A stretch of DNA of 64,000 nt from contig CM057068.1 of NCBI GenBank assembly GCA_029945375.1, forward strand, positions 248,001 to 312,000. Reading direction: 5' to 3'. Every line of letters begins with the position of its first letter. Position 1 is the first letter of the stretch. The position numbers and the translations under genes are program-made. This DNA comes from Agaricus subrufescens. Its lineage: Eukaryota; Basidiomycota; Agaricomycetes; Agaricales; Agaricaceae. This document shows, piece after piece, positions 44,842 to 57,382 of the stretch. The notes under the pieces are model-generated. The model was not told the DNA's origin. It did not search any database and saw only the letters and a program-made list of their open reading frames with translations.

Positions 44842-45851
44842 TCAATTAGAACCTAACCTCTGCCCAGAACCCCAGTTATACCCGGCCCTAGTTGAAGCTT
44901 CTTGAGTCCTCCTAGGTGGCATAGCATGGACTCCACCAGCAGCCATGCCCGCGCCGGGACCACCAGCCCCTGGCTGCTGCGGTCTGCGATTGGTTCCGTC
45001 TAACCAATTACTCAACCACCTTGGCGCTTTAGCGTATTCAGCTAAAGGACCAGTTTGGCCGAGGGATGTTCCCCACACAGCCCACAGCCAGGCATGGCCG
45101 GCTACCGCACCTGCGACGGCCTGTGCTGCAGCGCCCGGTCCTCCCATGAGTAGGTCCATACCGATCATGAGGTATGGGAAGTATTTGACGGGTAGGGTGA
45201 TGAGGCCGAATAATGATGTTTGAGCTCCTGGTGGTGCAAGAGATGAACTGAGATAGATGAGGGAGACGACGAAGGGCCTGGTGAAAATGAATGCTCCAAG
45301 AGGTAATGTTAAACCCTGTGAATGGATTTTGGGTTAACAGCGATAGTGTATCCAGGTGACCTAGAGACGCACGACTATCGAAGCTGCAACGAGGACAAGT
45401 TGATAGGCTAGGTCTGCGGATCGACCTGCATATGGACCGGATTCGAGCTGGTCGGCTGTCCTGCTTTCCAAGAGGTGAATTTGGATGCCAATAAACGTAC
45501 CCGGACAGACACTTACTATAACATCACAAGCTCGAACACATAGTTAATGCCTCCCGCTTTGAGGGACATGTCATGAGCTCATAATCGACCGGGAATTTGA
45601 GTAGACTCACGTCCGAGGAAGAAGCTGGTATAGAGCCTCCATAACTGAGCCACACAGTCAGTCCTACACAAATTGGTATGTCTATTGGCAGAACTAACCT
45701 CTAGCCTTTTGAATACAAGTTCCTTGACAAAGAGGACTTTGTAGGGTGAGACGACGTTCAAAAGAACTGGTAGGGTAACACCGAGAGAGGATGCAGTGAG
45801 AAAACGGGTGACTGGTGGGATCTTGCGGAGTTCAGCAACGAACTGGTCCAT
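44842..45851 (-). CDS. Derlin (Der1-like ER-associated degradation protein)
   Basis: Rhomboid-like ER membrane pseudoprotease that helps export misfolded proteins for degradation. The start MDQFVAELRKIPPVTRFL carries the PPVTR motif. LWRLYTSFFLG has the conserved WR pair of the first loop, GGINYVFELVML is the next helix, and ESGPYAGRSADLAYQLVLV corresponds to the derlin EGSFRGRTADF.. motif. FFLGP-type and GLTLPLGAFIFTRPFVVSLI segments follow. The C-terminal tail (from about 45060) is Gly/Pro/Ala-rich, ends GYNWGSGQRLGSN, and has no obvious SHP box. An in-frame upstream ATG at 45878 would add nine residues. No catalytic Ser is expected in this family. Confidence 0.88.
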
Positions 45852-45878
45852 ATTCAACGTCGACGTGCTCCAGCCCAC

Positions 45879-47350
45879 TTCCGACTCGGCCTGACGTGTT
45901 AATCACGTGACCGTAATTGTGCTGTTCCTGGTTTAGGCGCCCAGGACTGCGGAGGTAAAGTCCTTAATTACTCGATAATGACGTGCTTGATGTGGCCGAG
46001 TACATTCACAAATGGTCCAATAACTCGAGTTCTATTCGAATAAGGTTGTTGACCGTTCCCTTCTTCTCAGCGCAGCCAGGTTCTACGTGATGAAATGGAA
46101 CAGTGAATGATCGATCATCTTTGGTAGACGTTTACAATGAACGTTCAAAAATACATAATGTTTCCACGGTGTTGTTGCCCTTGACCCTCACCCTCTGATA
46201 AGGGTGGCAGCTTGGGAATGTCGAAAGATGTCCGGCCGAATTAACCACTTGAACAAGATTACCATGGCAGCGTTTTAACCTCGACTCGCATCTGCCGCGA
46301 TATGACCGGGTTTTTGATACCATCTCTTCCCAATGTATCGGAGTGATTAAGAGCGGAATTCAATCAACAAGTGTTAGATTCAGACGGGGATTGTGGTTGC
46401 AGGTAGCGCTTGATAGTAGTCCGTGGTCGGACCATCGCCCGGACGTTTAATATCCATCGGCTGGCGCTAGGAGTTGTGGAGTCTCCCGAATTAGGCGAAT
46501 AGATCCGGGGCGTAGGGTGACTCCATGTGCAGTGGCGTATTATTGAACAGAAACTCAGTGCAAACTGGCAACTCATTAATTCCAGCGTTGTGCAGCGATG
46601 GTCGTGACGTTCGTTGGGAATAGAGTGACGATTTATTCAACCGGTAAATAGATTCAGTAATCGGGAGTGACTCCATGGTATTCCGGCATGCAGTATTCAC
46701 TTGCATTTGCGCATCTTATCAGATAACGACAACAGCCTTGGAATACAGCTCCAAAAAGCAATGGCTAGTTAGCTGTGGTGCACGAGCCACTAAACCACAA
46801 TACTCGTAAGAATGTCGGTGGTGTGAACGAATCTCAAATTAGTACAGGTACCAGTTACGCTGTCATTGTCAGGAAGCAAGGCCTGAAATATCGTGGAAGT
46901 TGAATTTGCTACCGCTGGCGAGGTGCGGCCCTAGGATTAAGTGGTCGCCGCGGCAGGGTTTTCCATATTCCCAAACGCAATCCGTGTCGGACATGGAGGT
47001 AAATGTGAGGTAAAGACTGCGTAAAATAATTACCATCCGCCATCTTATCAAGGTCGAAGCCGATCCCGCGACAGTGCCAAGGATTTGTTTCGGGGTAATC
47101 TTGGGAAAATCACCCCGAGTTGGAAAAAAGATGAACAGGCTAGCAACAGAGATGTATTGATGCATTCCGGCCGTGTTGCAAGGAGATGCGTGCCTTTTGT
47201 GCGAGGGGTCAGCCACGCGGGTCGGATCCGTTGTTGTGGCGTATGTAGCCGGAAGTTCGGGCAGCGGCCTCCCTATTCTCGGTTAATTGCACTCCCAATG
47301 CCCCTCCTGTTGCTTTCTACGTAAATTACCTCCACCACTCTCCCTCCCCC
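45879..47350. other. Long intergenic region, no gene supported
   Basis: Short minus-strand frames at 46132-46323, 46364-46576, 46491-46706 and 46869-47216 lack recognisable motifs or convincing splice chains. No RNA gene was identified. Confidence 0.4.
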
Positions 47351-48703
47351 ATGTCTGTCTCGCCTCCTATCCGCCTCTCGACCAGCTCCAGCAGTCGTCA
47401 GGAGGACCTCATCAATGCCTACGAGGCCGAGGAGGAGCGCATCATGAACCTGCTTTCCCGAAAACTAGAGCAGGTCGGTCGATTCACTTGCTCCTCTCGC
47501 CAAGTCTCACCGGATTCCGTCTAGCTGCGCGAGGAGAAGATTGGGCTCGAAAACACCCTCGAGGCCGAGTCAGAGAGCCATGTGAACCGGCTTTCCCGAG
47601 AACTCACGGCTCTGAGACTCGCTCAGCAGCAGCAGCAGCACCATCAGCAAGAGAATGGTAGCTCGATCAGCAATGGCATCAGCGCGTCACCCGAGGCGCG
47701 GTTCGGCCTGCGCGATCCTCCCGGCCCCACCTTCGAGACCATGTTAGAGGCACTCAGGATAGAAAATGAGCAGCTGAGGAATAGATTGGTCTCTGCTGAG
47801 CGAAGTTACATCCGAGTTAGTCGTTTGAACGACATCTATCGCGAGGAGCTTATAGACCACAGACGGCGGGTGCGTGTTTTCTCAAAATTTATTGATGCGG
47901 ACCTGACGTTCTGCGACCCTCATTTTTTCACACAGCTGGGCGTCGCCGTCGACGATCTGATAGGACATTCATCCGACGCATTGTCTCAGCCGACTCATCG
48001 TAGAATGACATCTTCATCGGGCGCTGATTCGCCGACTTCAGTTGTCCATTATCCTTCGCCTGGCCCATCACGGCCAGCACTGAACGGCGTTCCGATACCT
48101 CGCCCAGCATCGCAACTATATCGGCCCGTCCATAATCACCTTTCCGAAACCAATACTCCTCTCTCGCGCTCTCCGTCCTCGGCGGACTCCCCCTCTCCAT
48201 TCCCTTTTTCACCTATTACGTCAACCAACCCCGCCAGCTATGTTAGTACCAACACCAACATCACCAGCCCTGGTTCATCAGAGTCCTGGACTATCCATAA
48301 CGCGACCATAGCTTCTCAGACCCTCACTTATCCTTCTGTCCCCCCTCCATCGGTTGCCTCTTCTGTTGGAGGATCGCCGACGGTCTCGACTCTAGGTCAA
48401 CATGGAGGGCCCTCCCATTCACCTGTCGAACCACTCAGTAGAGGAAACTCCATGGCGGGAAGGAGAGGCCAAAGTCGCACAGCTGAACCGACCAATCTTC
48501 GGTCTGGTAATCCTAGTGGATCTCGCGTCAACGTCGAGCGTGGTGGACGAGTCGCGGAAACTGGGACCTTAATGCCGAGGAGTCGAGCAGGAAGTCACTC
48601 CATCAACTCAAACATCACTGAGGCGCCCTCTGCGAATCGTACCGTCCGCGGAATTCGAGTGGGAGGATTTAGAATTGGCTTTTTTGACTCCGGCGGGAAC
48701 TAG
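47351..48703 (+). CDS. Coiled-coil protein, unknown function
   Basis: Exons 47351-47473, 47525-47869 and 47936-48703 join in phase to 411 residues. The N-terminal 150 residues form a heptad-rich coiled coil: MSVSPPIRLSTSSSSRQEDL, EEERIMNLLSRKLEQ joined to LREEKIGLENTLEAESES, VNRLSRELTALR, a short Gln/His run, then MLEALRIENEQLRNRLVSAE. The remaining 250 residues are Ser/Pro-rich and probably disordered. The coiled-coil part is of a type widely conserved in Agaricomycetes. No DNA-binding or enzymatic domain is seen, and a role as a scaffold is only a guess. Confidence 0.8.
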
Positions 48704-49177
48704 AAAAAGTCAAAAATAGTTTTCAAGGTGATAGCCATTTGTTGTTTTTGTCCGTTTTGAATTTGGTTAACTTACTGTATCATGATAATGCGTTTCCGGG
48801 AAATAACAATACAATTTGGGTTCTATTTCGTGAATCATAATGAGCTGGCCCCTCCACGCGGCACGTAAAAGAGGCGCAAGGCCGTGATGTAAGTGATTCA
48901 AAAATGATTCAACCGGAGTCGTGTCGGCCGATCTTGGAGCGGTCATTACCATATATGGGCATGGCGCCTGTCACGCGTCACACCTGCCACGATGCACGCC
49001 TGGTTTACGCCATCTCATTGGCTGGGAAATGCTGTGCTCCCGCCTCATGCCTTAATTTGATCACCGCCATTGTTCGCCACATTTGCTGTTCACGGGAGCG
49101 TTACTCTGGGAAAGTGACTCAGGAGTTGTATTTAAGGCAGGTTCTCCCACTTCTAGAACGGTTTCTACCGCACCGTC
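48704..49177 (+). promoter_or_regulatory. Upstream region of the Hsp20-domain gene
   Basis: TATTTAAG at about 49129 is a possible TATA box. TTCTAGAA at 49151-49158 fits the heat-shock element core (TTCnnGAA), 20 bp upstream of the ATG. Both are short and could be chance. Confidence 0.35.
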
Positions 49178-50736
49178 ATGTCATTCTCCCCGTTCGGACA
49201 ATTAGCTGGTGATAACACTTCTGAACCGGCAACACCGCTTGACTCAGCACTTGAAGGTTATTCTCCATGGGATACCACCATTGAGCATGATCACGAACAA
49301 CAGCAGCCTTCTCAACAACAAGCACAAGAACAATTTCACCAACAGTCACCGCTTATTCAGCCTCCAATTCAAACCGTTCAACTCGAGGCGCAGCATGCCC
49401 TCGAAGGTTCTGGTCCCTCCCCTTCGCCTGTTGGTCATTCCCCTCCACCTGTTGGCCACGGCATAGTTGATACTACACCGATACCCCTTCACCTCCCACA
49501 CCATGGTCTTGGACCTGTCGAAGGAAGGTTAGAAACGCCCGAAAGCGAAGCTCAAATGTACACTCTTGTTGACTCTTGGGTTAGCAGCAGCAGTGTCAGT
49601 GGGATGGCGTCCAGGCCACCACCTCCACATCTACCAGCGAGTGGAGTACGACGCTCTGCTCGTACACATCCGCATCGGAGCACAGGGCCATATCCTTCTA
49701 CTCGACCACAGAGCGTAGTACCTCTCTCAAGACAACATACCACTAGTACTGCTGCAGCTGAACCATCGAGTCGATTAGATACTGGCAAGTATAGAGAGAT
49801 ACCGCCAATGCAACAACAACAGTTTAGATTTGTCAATATACGGGCGCCTGCCCTGCACTCGACTACTTCTTCTGGTATACCTTCGCCTGTTAGTACATCC
49901 GGTGGTCATACTGGTCAGGGTTCTATCGCTGGGTGCGGTTCCCTCGTTGTATCCATGCATGTTTCAGTATGCTTATTTCCGCACTCCCCCCCCTCGTCTT
50001 CATGAACTCTCCTTTTTTATACTGTTCAGGTCGCCTGCTGCCGCGTCATCGTCACGCCAGCAGTCAATAGTCCCTCAAACTTCGCCTAGGGTACCTGGCA
50101 ACACCCTTCCGCTGTCAATCCAACAAACTCCGCAACAATATATTCCCACTCTCCAACGACGAGAACAGCCACAACCGCAAACGCAACAGCCACAACGTCG
50201 AAAGTATATGATCCGAACTGACGGGAATTATCAACCGGAAACTGGTATTCTGACTCTCATGCTTGAATTACCCGGCGTTGATAGGAGAGACGTAAGAGTG
50301 ACGCTTGCAACGAATTGTTGCACTCGGGTGAGATATTTGAAAGTGTATGGGGTTGTAGATCCTGTACTTCCTCCACCGAAAGTTGAAGATATGGATATGT
50401 ATCCAGAGACGGCGATTAGGGAAAGAAAGTTTGGCGAGTTTTCGCGGTCGTTCGCGGTTCCTGCTCATTTGAAGGTACGTCGCGTTTTTTTGGTGTTTCG
50501 AATGCTTCCCTTCTCCCTTCTCCTTGTGTCCATAACTTCTTCCTTTTTGGATCTATTTCTTCCCTTTTCCGAGTGAGTGAGTGAAATTTTTGACGTATGG
50601 TCCCCCCCTTCTGTTTTGGTATGATTTATAGAAGGAAGACGTGGTTATAACATTGAAAAGGGGTATATTGACCCTCAATGTGTATCTGGGGTCGCCTCTG
50701 GAAGTTCAAGAGGTACAAGAGATACCCATCAATTGA
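49178..50736 (+). CDS. Hsp20/alpha-crystallin-domain protein with long Gln-rich N-terminus
   Basis: Small heat-shock-type chaperone domain at the C-terminus: MIRTDGNYQPETGILTLMLE, LPGVDRRDVRVTLA, the FGEFSRSFAVPAHLK motif, an intron (50475-50631), then KEDVVITLKRGILTLNVYLG, which holds the GILTL pattern of the last beta strands. The tail QEVQEIPIN carries the IPI (I-x-I) anchor typical of oligomerising Hsp20s. The start MSFSPFGQLAGDNTSEPATP opens a roughly 280-residue N-terminal region rich in Gln, Pro and Ser, much longer than in ordinary Hsp20s (about 40-70 residues). The splice between 49970 and 50086 is uncertain; only some donor/acceptor pairs keep the frame. Confidence 0.8.
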
Positions 50737-51690
50737 AACAGATTATCAATTGTAGCCTGATATCCATGGACATGTGAGATACAACTGTTTTCTATCGCCT
50801 TCGTATTCGCAGTCCCAACGCTATTTCAAGGGATACCCATCCGACAACGGCAATGACGCGGGGCTTTGTTAGGAAGCCCCTTTGTGACTTTGAACTATAA
50901 AGACGACACGATTTGGCTGATACCTCCTCCACTCCATTCCGGTTATCATTACCACCTCTCTCCGCAAAACAAAAAAAAAGTGTTTGTTCTCAAGTCATTT
51001 ATCGGACTGTACCCAATTCTCATTAGCCACGTCACGCGAAGCCTCTGTTGTCCTCTTTGAACTAACGACTGCTTCACATGTTTCCGCTGTCTCATTTCTA
51101 GAATTTTCGGCTATTTTGTATTCTGCTCTTTGGACGCCTCCCTCCCCAAGTCGCTGTTTTATAACATAATTCTGTATCCCTCCCCCTGCTCATCCCCGCA
51201 ACTAGATAGTGATACCTTAGTCAGTTCTGTTCTTAATCACAAATCATGATTGTAAGACGCCCTTGAACTATTTATTGTGTTGTTGACTTTGTTTGAGACC
51301 TTGTCATTGCCGACAGTTGGACCTGAGCATTGCTATTGAGGTATCAGGTTTAATCAGTTTGCCTCGGGAGGTGTTCGACCGCATCTCTGATTGGAATATA
51401 GTTCTGCCGCCACGATGTATACGGTTTTCCCTTCAGATGATAACGAGCTCCGTCTCTGTATGGTCAAACTTATACTCAAATCCCCGAATAAGCAAATATA
51501 AAAAACGTGTCGAAGACTATACCGCACTAGAACTGAGGGAACTGGACAGAACACGGCATTGGTTTAGGCAGATACGCAACCCCTATCGAGATCAATAAGG
51601 AAGATCTAACGCGTCAGCCAATAAGCGAAAACTGGGAGAGGTCCCCAGGATAAAGCGTGGCTGCAAGGTATGCTGACGTTCCCTGTTCCA
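50737..51690. other. Intergenic, no gene supported
   Basis: A 101-codon + frame at 51293-51598 (MRPCHCRQLDLS) has no recognisable domain. An A-rich run lies near 50971. Confidence 0.35.
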
Positions 51691-52560
51691 TAATGTATAT
51701 ATGGTAATACATAGGTGCCTATTTCAGACAACGACCGGCCAACTGCTAGAGAAATTGAGGTTATTGATTCCAAGCTATTTGTTTGGTAAGCCATCATTTA
51801 AATCAGGACGAGGTTACCAGCGGCGGTATAGTAATATAGCGACAATTAGGCGTGTACTTGAAAAATGGGGATGAAACGCTTACGGTAGACGAGGAGCGGA
51901 CCATCATCACCAAGGAAGAGATCTTCACTACCTGGACCGATGACCTACAAAGAAACCATCTTTTGAAACATCATCATTCGAGGTTCACCTTGTCATAAGT
52001 ACCGATAACAAGAGTACCGCCTCCTTTTCTGACAGTAGGTCTAGTCAGATGTTCAGTCATATTAAACATTAACATTTGGGAAAAAAAGTTGATACTAACG
52101 AGGTAGAACGCCGAACACGTATGTTATACGTACTAGAGGTACCTCTGCAGCAGTGATCCCAGCTAGTGAAAAGGTAATAAAACTCGTTAAATTTGAAAAC
52201 GCAGCTGGCTTCCATTGTTTGCGGTGCGCTGCGCAAGAGGGATGAGTTTATTGTTGAACTTGGGCAGTCTATTTGATGGAAGGATACAGTAATTGTAGCG
52301 AGTGATAAGGTTTGATGGTCAAAAGAAGAGAGAATTAGTCCAACTTCAATGATTTAATACCCGAAGGAAAGGTACCATTTGACGCCATCTATAATGCTAT
52401 GAGTCAGATTGAAAACCCATGTTTGAAGTCCAGCTCTCACATATGTTGTGGAATTTAAAAGTCAGTCCTAGGAATATATGCCGAGATCCGCACGTACTTG
52501 GGACCAATAGCCTTGGTATCATGCCATCAGGATCCAGAGTAGATGTTCACTATACAATCG
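51691..52560 (-). pseudogene. GH43 arabinanase pseudogene (paralogue of the 58-59.8 kb gene)
   Basis: It aligns along its length with the intact GH43 gene, including the last intron and 3' flank, on the same strand. The final exon still reads LGINNLNFSSSWPVVV and stop. Damage: the codon for the conserved catalytic-site Asp in AIDP now reads Gly (AIGP, about 52502-52512). The segment YLSFGSFWTG has lost about 14 bases around FWTG (near 52365), which shifts the frame. The EAS region with the acid Glu has a 6-base loss (near 52205). The 5' half with the signal peptide is missing, as the oxidoreductase gene follows at once. Confidence 0.8.
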
Positions 52561-52734
52561 ATTATATTACGTGAAGCGTAACAGCGTCGTGTCTTCGTGT
52601 TACAAAGCATTACTATAAGCATCAAACATGGCGTATTAGAAATAGGGCGAGATTACTGATGGAATATATAGACTACAAGAGGATCCAATCCAAGATCCAA
52701 TCACTGGAATAATCGAAAATCGTTGACAATGAGG

Positions 52735-54067
52735 CTATTTCAAGCCGATATAACCACGCAGCATCGGCACAACTAAATTATCTGCCTTTAGCACGCGGGT
52801 GACCCAATCCCCAAAAGTGATCCCTCCCATCATACTCACATAACCCACACCGCCGCTCTAAAATCAAATCAGAAATCTCGTAACAGTTACACATACACAA
52901 GGACCTTTTACCTTGCCGTTAGACACAAAGATACCCTCCATAGAACCTTTGTATTTGTTTCGTGGCGTCTTGTCCTGTAGAACAGCGAGTACATTTGGGA
53001 CTATTAAATTCGCATGTGCGTTTGCTTTAGCAGCTTGCTTCTGCTCGACCCAATCGACGACATCGCCAATAACAAATATATCGTCATGTCCAGTGAGTTG
53101 CAGCGTTGGCTCGACCTTCACTAATCCTCGCGACGACAAGATACTTTTTCCAAAAGATTCAACAAAGAGGGACGTGTTCGGCAATTGACCACGGGTTGAG
53201 ATCTTAGAGATTCAATGTAAAAATTGTTTCAGCGGCGGCATAAGGTTATACATACCACGAGATCCGTTTTAATTTCCTTGCCTTTTCTTGTCGTTATTTT
53301 TGTAACAGGCTCCTGAAGATCTGGTATCGTGTCGATATAATCGTCGAGGACCAAATCAATATCCCGCGCTTCGAGACTCTTTTGAACTGCTTTACGGAAC
53401 TTGGTCGAGTACGTATCATTCATAGGAAGGTTTGACCCATGGACAATCGTAATTTTCTTGTCCTAAATGATTTGTCAGTGATTAGGCAGCGCTAGCTACC
53501 AACTATGCCTTACAGGATAGATATCTCTCAGTTCACCAGCGACCTCTGTAAAGCATTTGTTAACAGAATATGTGACCGAACAATATGATACGTACCACTT
53601 CCTACTGCCCCAGCACCTACAAGCACTATACTATTCGCATCTCCGAACAATCTTCTTGATGAGTTCAGGTAGTCATCAAGACCATCTGAGGCCTCCGGAA
53701 AGTGGAAAGGGCTGGCCCATGAAGCGCCAGTAGCTAGGATCAAGGCCCGATACGAAAGCATTTCGCCGGTGGACAGCACTAGATAACCACCGCCATCACG
53801 AGGTTCAACCTTGGTCACTTTACCCTCGATAAATCTGCCTTTGCCTTTTAATACTTCCTCTATAGGAACAAATATCTTCTCTCTAAGATTGTCTCTGTCG
53901 GACACCACAGCGCGCGCTGTGGCAGTGTAGATGATATGGTATGGTCGTGGATTAATGATAACTAGGTTGAATTTGCTTGTGTCGAGCTTCTGAGTGAGAA
54001 GGTATGCCGCACGTATACCCGCAGTTCCAGCGCCGACAATGACAACATTTGGAAGATTCTTGGCCAT
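52735..54067 (-). CDS. FAD-dependent oxidoreductase, FSP1/AIFM2-like
   Basis: Pyridine nucleotide-disulphide oxidoreductase-type flavoprotein resembling AIFM2/FSP1 (AMID), which uses NAD(P)H to reduce quinones. The start MAKNLPNVVIVGAGTAGIRA shows the FAD-binding GxGxxG near the N-terminus. AVVSDRDNLREKIFVPIEEV, LSYRALILATGASW (ATG motif) and SIVLVGAGAVGS joined to EVAGEL (second dinucleotide site) follow, then ITIVHGSNLPMNDTYS, ISTRGQLPNTSLF and HDDIFVIGDVVDW (the GD motif of the FAD site). It ends GGVGYVSMMGGITFGDW and LRGYIGLK. About six exons, roughly 370 residues, normal for the family. No transit peptide is evident. The physiological acceptor is unknown. Confidence 0.88.
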
Positions 54068-54777
54068 GACGATCAGTAGCGGGGGGGTTGCAGACGGGGT
54101 GTACCAGTGACAGGGAGAGGAGGATGGTTTGAAGTAAGGATTGGATGGCCAGCAGCAACAGGCTTTTATAACCACAGATCGTCCAGTCTCGCAAGAAGCT
54201 TGAAATAATTAGTGAAAGTGACGTTATAGTCTTGGATTGGACAAAAAACAAGGTCTGTCAGCACCTCTAGCCGAGTACATTCTCGCTACCCCGATGTAAG
54301 CATCTTGTCAGCGAAATGGTGTAAGCCGATTATTGAAGGCTCCAAGCCAATCCAGGGTCGTGTGACTAATGGCAATGCTTACGCACTCATGTTGACACGA
54401 TCAGAAGCCTTTATCATCTAGGTTTACACGACACAAGATATTGTAGACCGTCTAGTCCTGAGTTTGTATTGTTTCTTGATGATCTCAGAGGAGATTCGCA
54501 CGTTTGGAAAATATTGCCAAACACCTCATAAGTAATAGTTCATAAGAACTGCCTCATGTACTTTAGCCTGTCAGATCTCCAGATCAACACACCTTCTTTG
54601 CCCTAGCATGGCGCCGGGACACGAAGTGCTGTGTTTCGGGACGGCTTTATAAGTGGGGTGAGGACCACCCTTCATTCACAGGTATAACCTTTTCCTCCCA
54701 TCATAACCTCTGTGTCGGTCATAGTCCGCATACATAGTCCCTCCCGTGAAAAATCTTTTCACTATTACGAGTAACAT
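54068..54777. other. Intergenic, no gene supported
   Basis: Divergent flank between the oxidoreductase gene and the membrane-protein gene; TTTATAAG near 54645 may serve the latter as TATA box. Confidence 0.35.
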
Positions 54778-57382
54778 GTCACGCCTTCCAAGCGCACAAA
54801 GTTTTGCGATCAATGACGACGATAACTTCTCTATTGACCAGGGCGACCAAAATCAGTTCAATTGGGGCAGTGGGCCTTTCCAAATAAATGAAAGGGACAG
54901 TTCAATGACGACGGTGAATGAACCGTCTCATAGTGGATCAAACGGTAGTATAAGGAGTACGTTACGCTCTCCAATCCATCCTTTTCTATCTCTGATAAAG
55001 GGGTTGAGGCAGGTAGCAACATCAACGTATACGAGCAGGGCGATGGACTAGAAACGAGTAAGCACCTATCCCAATGACACTTCAGTGATGATAAGCAGGC
55101 GCGATCTAGTGGAACCTCAATTTGACACTGAGAGTGTACAATTGGAAGTGTCGAGTGGTAAGTTCTACCAGAGTATGTCTTGTGCGAGGATACAACATCA
55201 TGCCTTATTTCCAAGGTGCCAGAAATTCTGTGGCCAATGACCGTAGCTTCTTGAACGTCCAAGGGAACCGGAACCCGTTCAATCGGGATGGTAGGTCTTT
55301 CAGTACCGGCGGAAGGGACAGTCCAATGACAATGGACAACGAACCGCCTCATCCAATAAGCCGTAGGATGATGAGTACGTTATGCTCTCCAACCTATCCT
55401 TTTCTCTCCCTGATAGAGATGAAGACGAAGGCCTCAATCGCACGATGACAGCGGGGCAGGGCGCAGGAGCCATTGTAACAATAGGATCAAGTAAGTACTC
55501 ATTTCACTAACACCTTTCTGAGATTTCTGTGATGATAAACAAGCTCAATCTAGCGAGTTACCCAATCCACAGTGGGCTTCATTCGGCTTTATTCGAACAG
55601 GGAAGGGGAATCTATGGCGAGCCTTCTTTGCACCTATTCGGGAGGGGGGAGGAAGGGGCGGGGGCGGAGGCCCCCATGAGTAAGTAATCCGACTTCTGAT
55701 CCGTTGAATTCTATTTATGCCCAACAAGGCGCAGCTTTTGCAACGGCCCTGAATCAGGAATATGAACCTTTGGAACCCTCGATTCTAATCCCAGAAAGCG
55801 CCACTGTTGATACATCCTCCACTGTAAAACGACGTGAGCATTCGGCAACGGCCCAACCACCGGCCGTCGGTGCCATGACTGACATAAAAATCCTACAGCT
55901 ACCTCGCTCGGGGCAACAGTACAGATACTCGATCCAGCTGAACTATGCGATACATCGTACTTCGCTCACAACTCCAAAAGTGCGCCCGAGACAACCGGGG
56001 CACCACCACAACCATCCATTGCTGGTGCCTCGACTCCTTGTAGTTCGGTATCTGAGGGTAGCAAGAATATTACGTATGTGCTCGCAAATAACCCACTTCC
56101 GAGTTTCAATGATGAGAGTCTATCCAGTCATGGTGAATCAAAAATATTGACACATCCGCTAGAACTAGTCCAGAAGCAACATATTCCAGGTAGTGTACTA
56201 CCCAATCAATCCCCTGGGGAGTCGTCTGGAGCCGGAGCACAAGGTACTTCTCGTTGATACCCGTATTGGCCATTGCAAGCTGTACTTACATCTGCTTTCA
56301 AACAAGACGCGAGGGATTGTGCTACCAAATCTTTTCAAACTATATCGGAGAAAGATGCCGCTTCAATAGCACATGGTCCAAGTCGCGGCATTGACTCCCC
56401 ACTTTCTCCAACTCGAATTCCCGGGCAACTTACTACCCTCTTTACGACCATAGCCAGAGAAGCGAGTTTCATTCCGCCACTCGAACTTCCTCTACTATAC
56501 CATGCTCGGGTTAATGATGTAATCGAAAACTCTGGTTTGACGATTGGTGAAATTCACGGATTATCTGCCGGCGATGCTCTATCCTATCCTAAACCAGCTA
56601 ACTTTCAATCAGAGACAATACAAAATAGCGGTAGTGGTTCAAACAGAGGGCGTAACACCTCTCCAGAAGAAAAATTTGTGATGCTGACGGAAGCTTGGCA
56701 TGGAATGGTCGATGATCTGACATCAGAGTGGAATACTCTCAACATAGTTTCCGCTGTTCTTATTCCGTGAGCATGTGTCGCTCTGATTCAAGCGACCCTA
56801 TTTGCTAAAGGTGATTCAGGGCCGGACTGACCTTATTCCAGATTGACAATGCCAAAGATGATCACATCACCCGGGGATTTACCTTTTTGGCACTCGTTTT
56901 TGCGCTTTGCAGTCTGTTGTATGGTTGCCGTCTGATAATCCTATTCAAGCGAATGCGCTCTCAAACAGCGCTAGCTAATTTTGCTTTGGTGAGAGTAGTT
57001 TTTTTTTAGCTACCTGTATATCCGACTCAGATACTACCTGGCAACAGGAAACTCGCCGGCGGGCATCTCCCACATGGGTCGCACTAGCATTACCCGCCAT
57101 TTGGTTAGCTTGGTACGTTGTCAGCGTACTGGACATCATGTGAAATTAAAGGTCATTTTCAGTTCAATACTTTTATTTGTCACTGCTATCTTTTGTTTTA
57201 TGTGGAGGTCTCGCGCACCTGCTTTAGATTTCGTGCCAACATCTCCCCGGTCAACTGAATTAGTCTTCAGGATCGTGACCGGTGTAGTTGCAGGCATTAA
57301 TGGTGTCCTTTATCTATTTGCAGCGTTCCGATTGGACAACCTAACCAGACCCCAACCAGTCCCTCGTTGGGCTCTTCAGTAG
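54778..57382 (+). CDS. Agaricomycete-type membrane protein with repeated N-terminal exons
   Basis: A chain of exons starting MSRLPSAQSFAINDDDNFS. The last part is the most convincing: SEWNTLNIVSAVLIP joined to LTLFQIDNAKDDHITRGFTF and LALVFALCSLLYGCRLII, then RASPTWVALALPAIWLAWSV, SILLFVTAIFCFMWRS and FRIVTGVVAGINGVLYLF, i.e. four to five membrane spans. The final residues are RPQPVPRWALQ. This C-terminal design recurs in an expanded, uncharacterised Agaricomycete family. The N-terminal region (54778-55440) holds two copies of a roughly 230-bp segment. Several 5' junctions are unresolved, and frames change at 55050, 55450 and 56150, so the early part may be decayed or I may have the wrong splicing. 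Confidence 0.55.
54858..55440 (+). repeat. Tandem exon-like duplication (two copies, about 415 bp apart)
   Basis: About 54858-55010 and 55270-55425 share GGGACAGTYCAATGAC, GAACCGYCTCAT, AGTACGTTAYGCTCTCCAA and YATCCTTTTCTMTC in the same order. Both read as related peptide (FNxxxGxF.. GRDSPMT / ERDSSMT ... NEPxH, STLRSPIHPFLSL / STLCSPTYPFLSL). Confidence 0.75.

Noticed and set aside
47085..47661. Plus-strand frames before and overlapping the coiled-coil gene start
   Set aside because: The overlapping frame at 47287-47661 crosses the proposed intron in another frame; the spliced coiled-coil model explains the sequence better.
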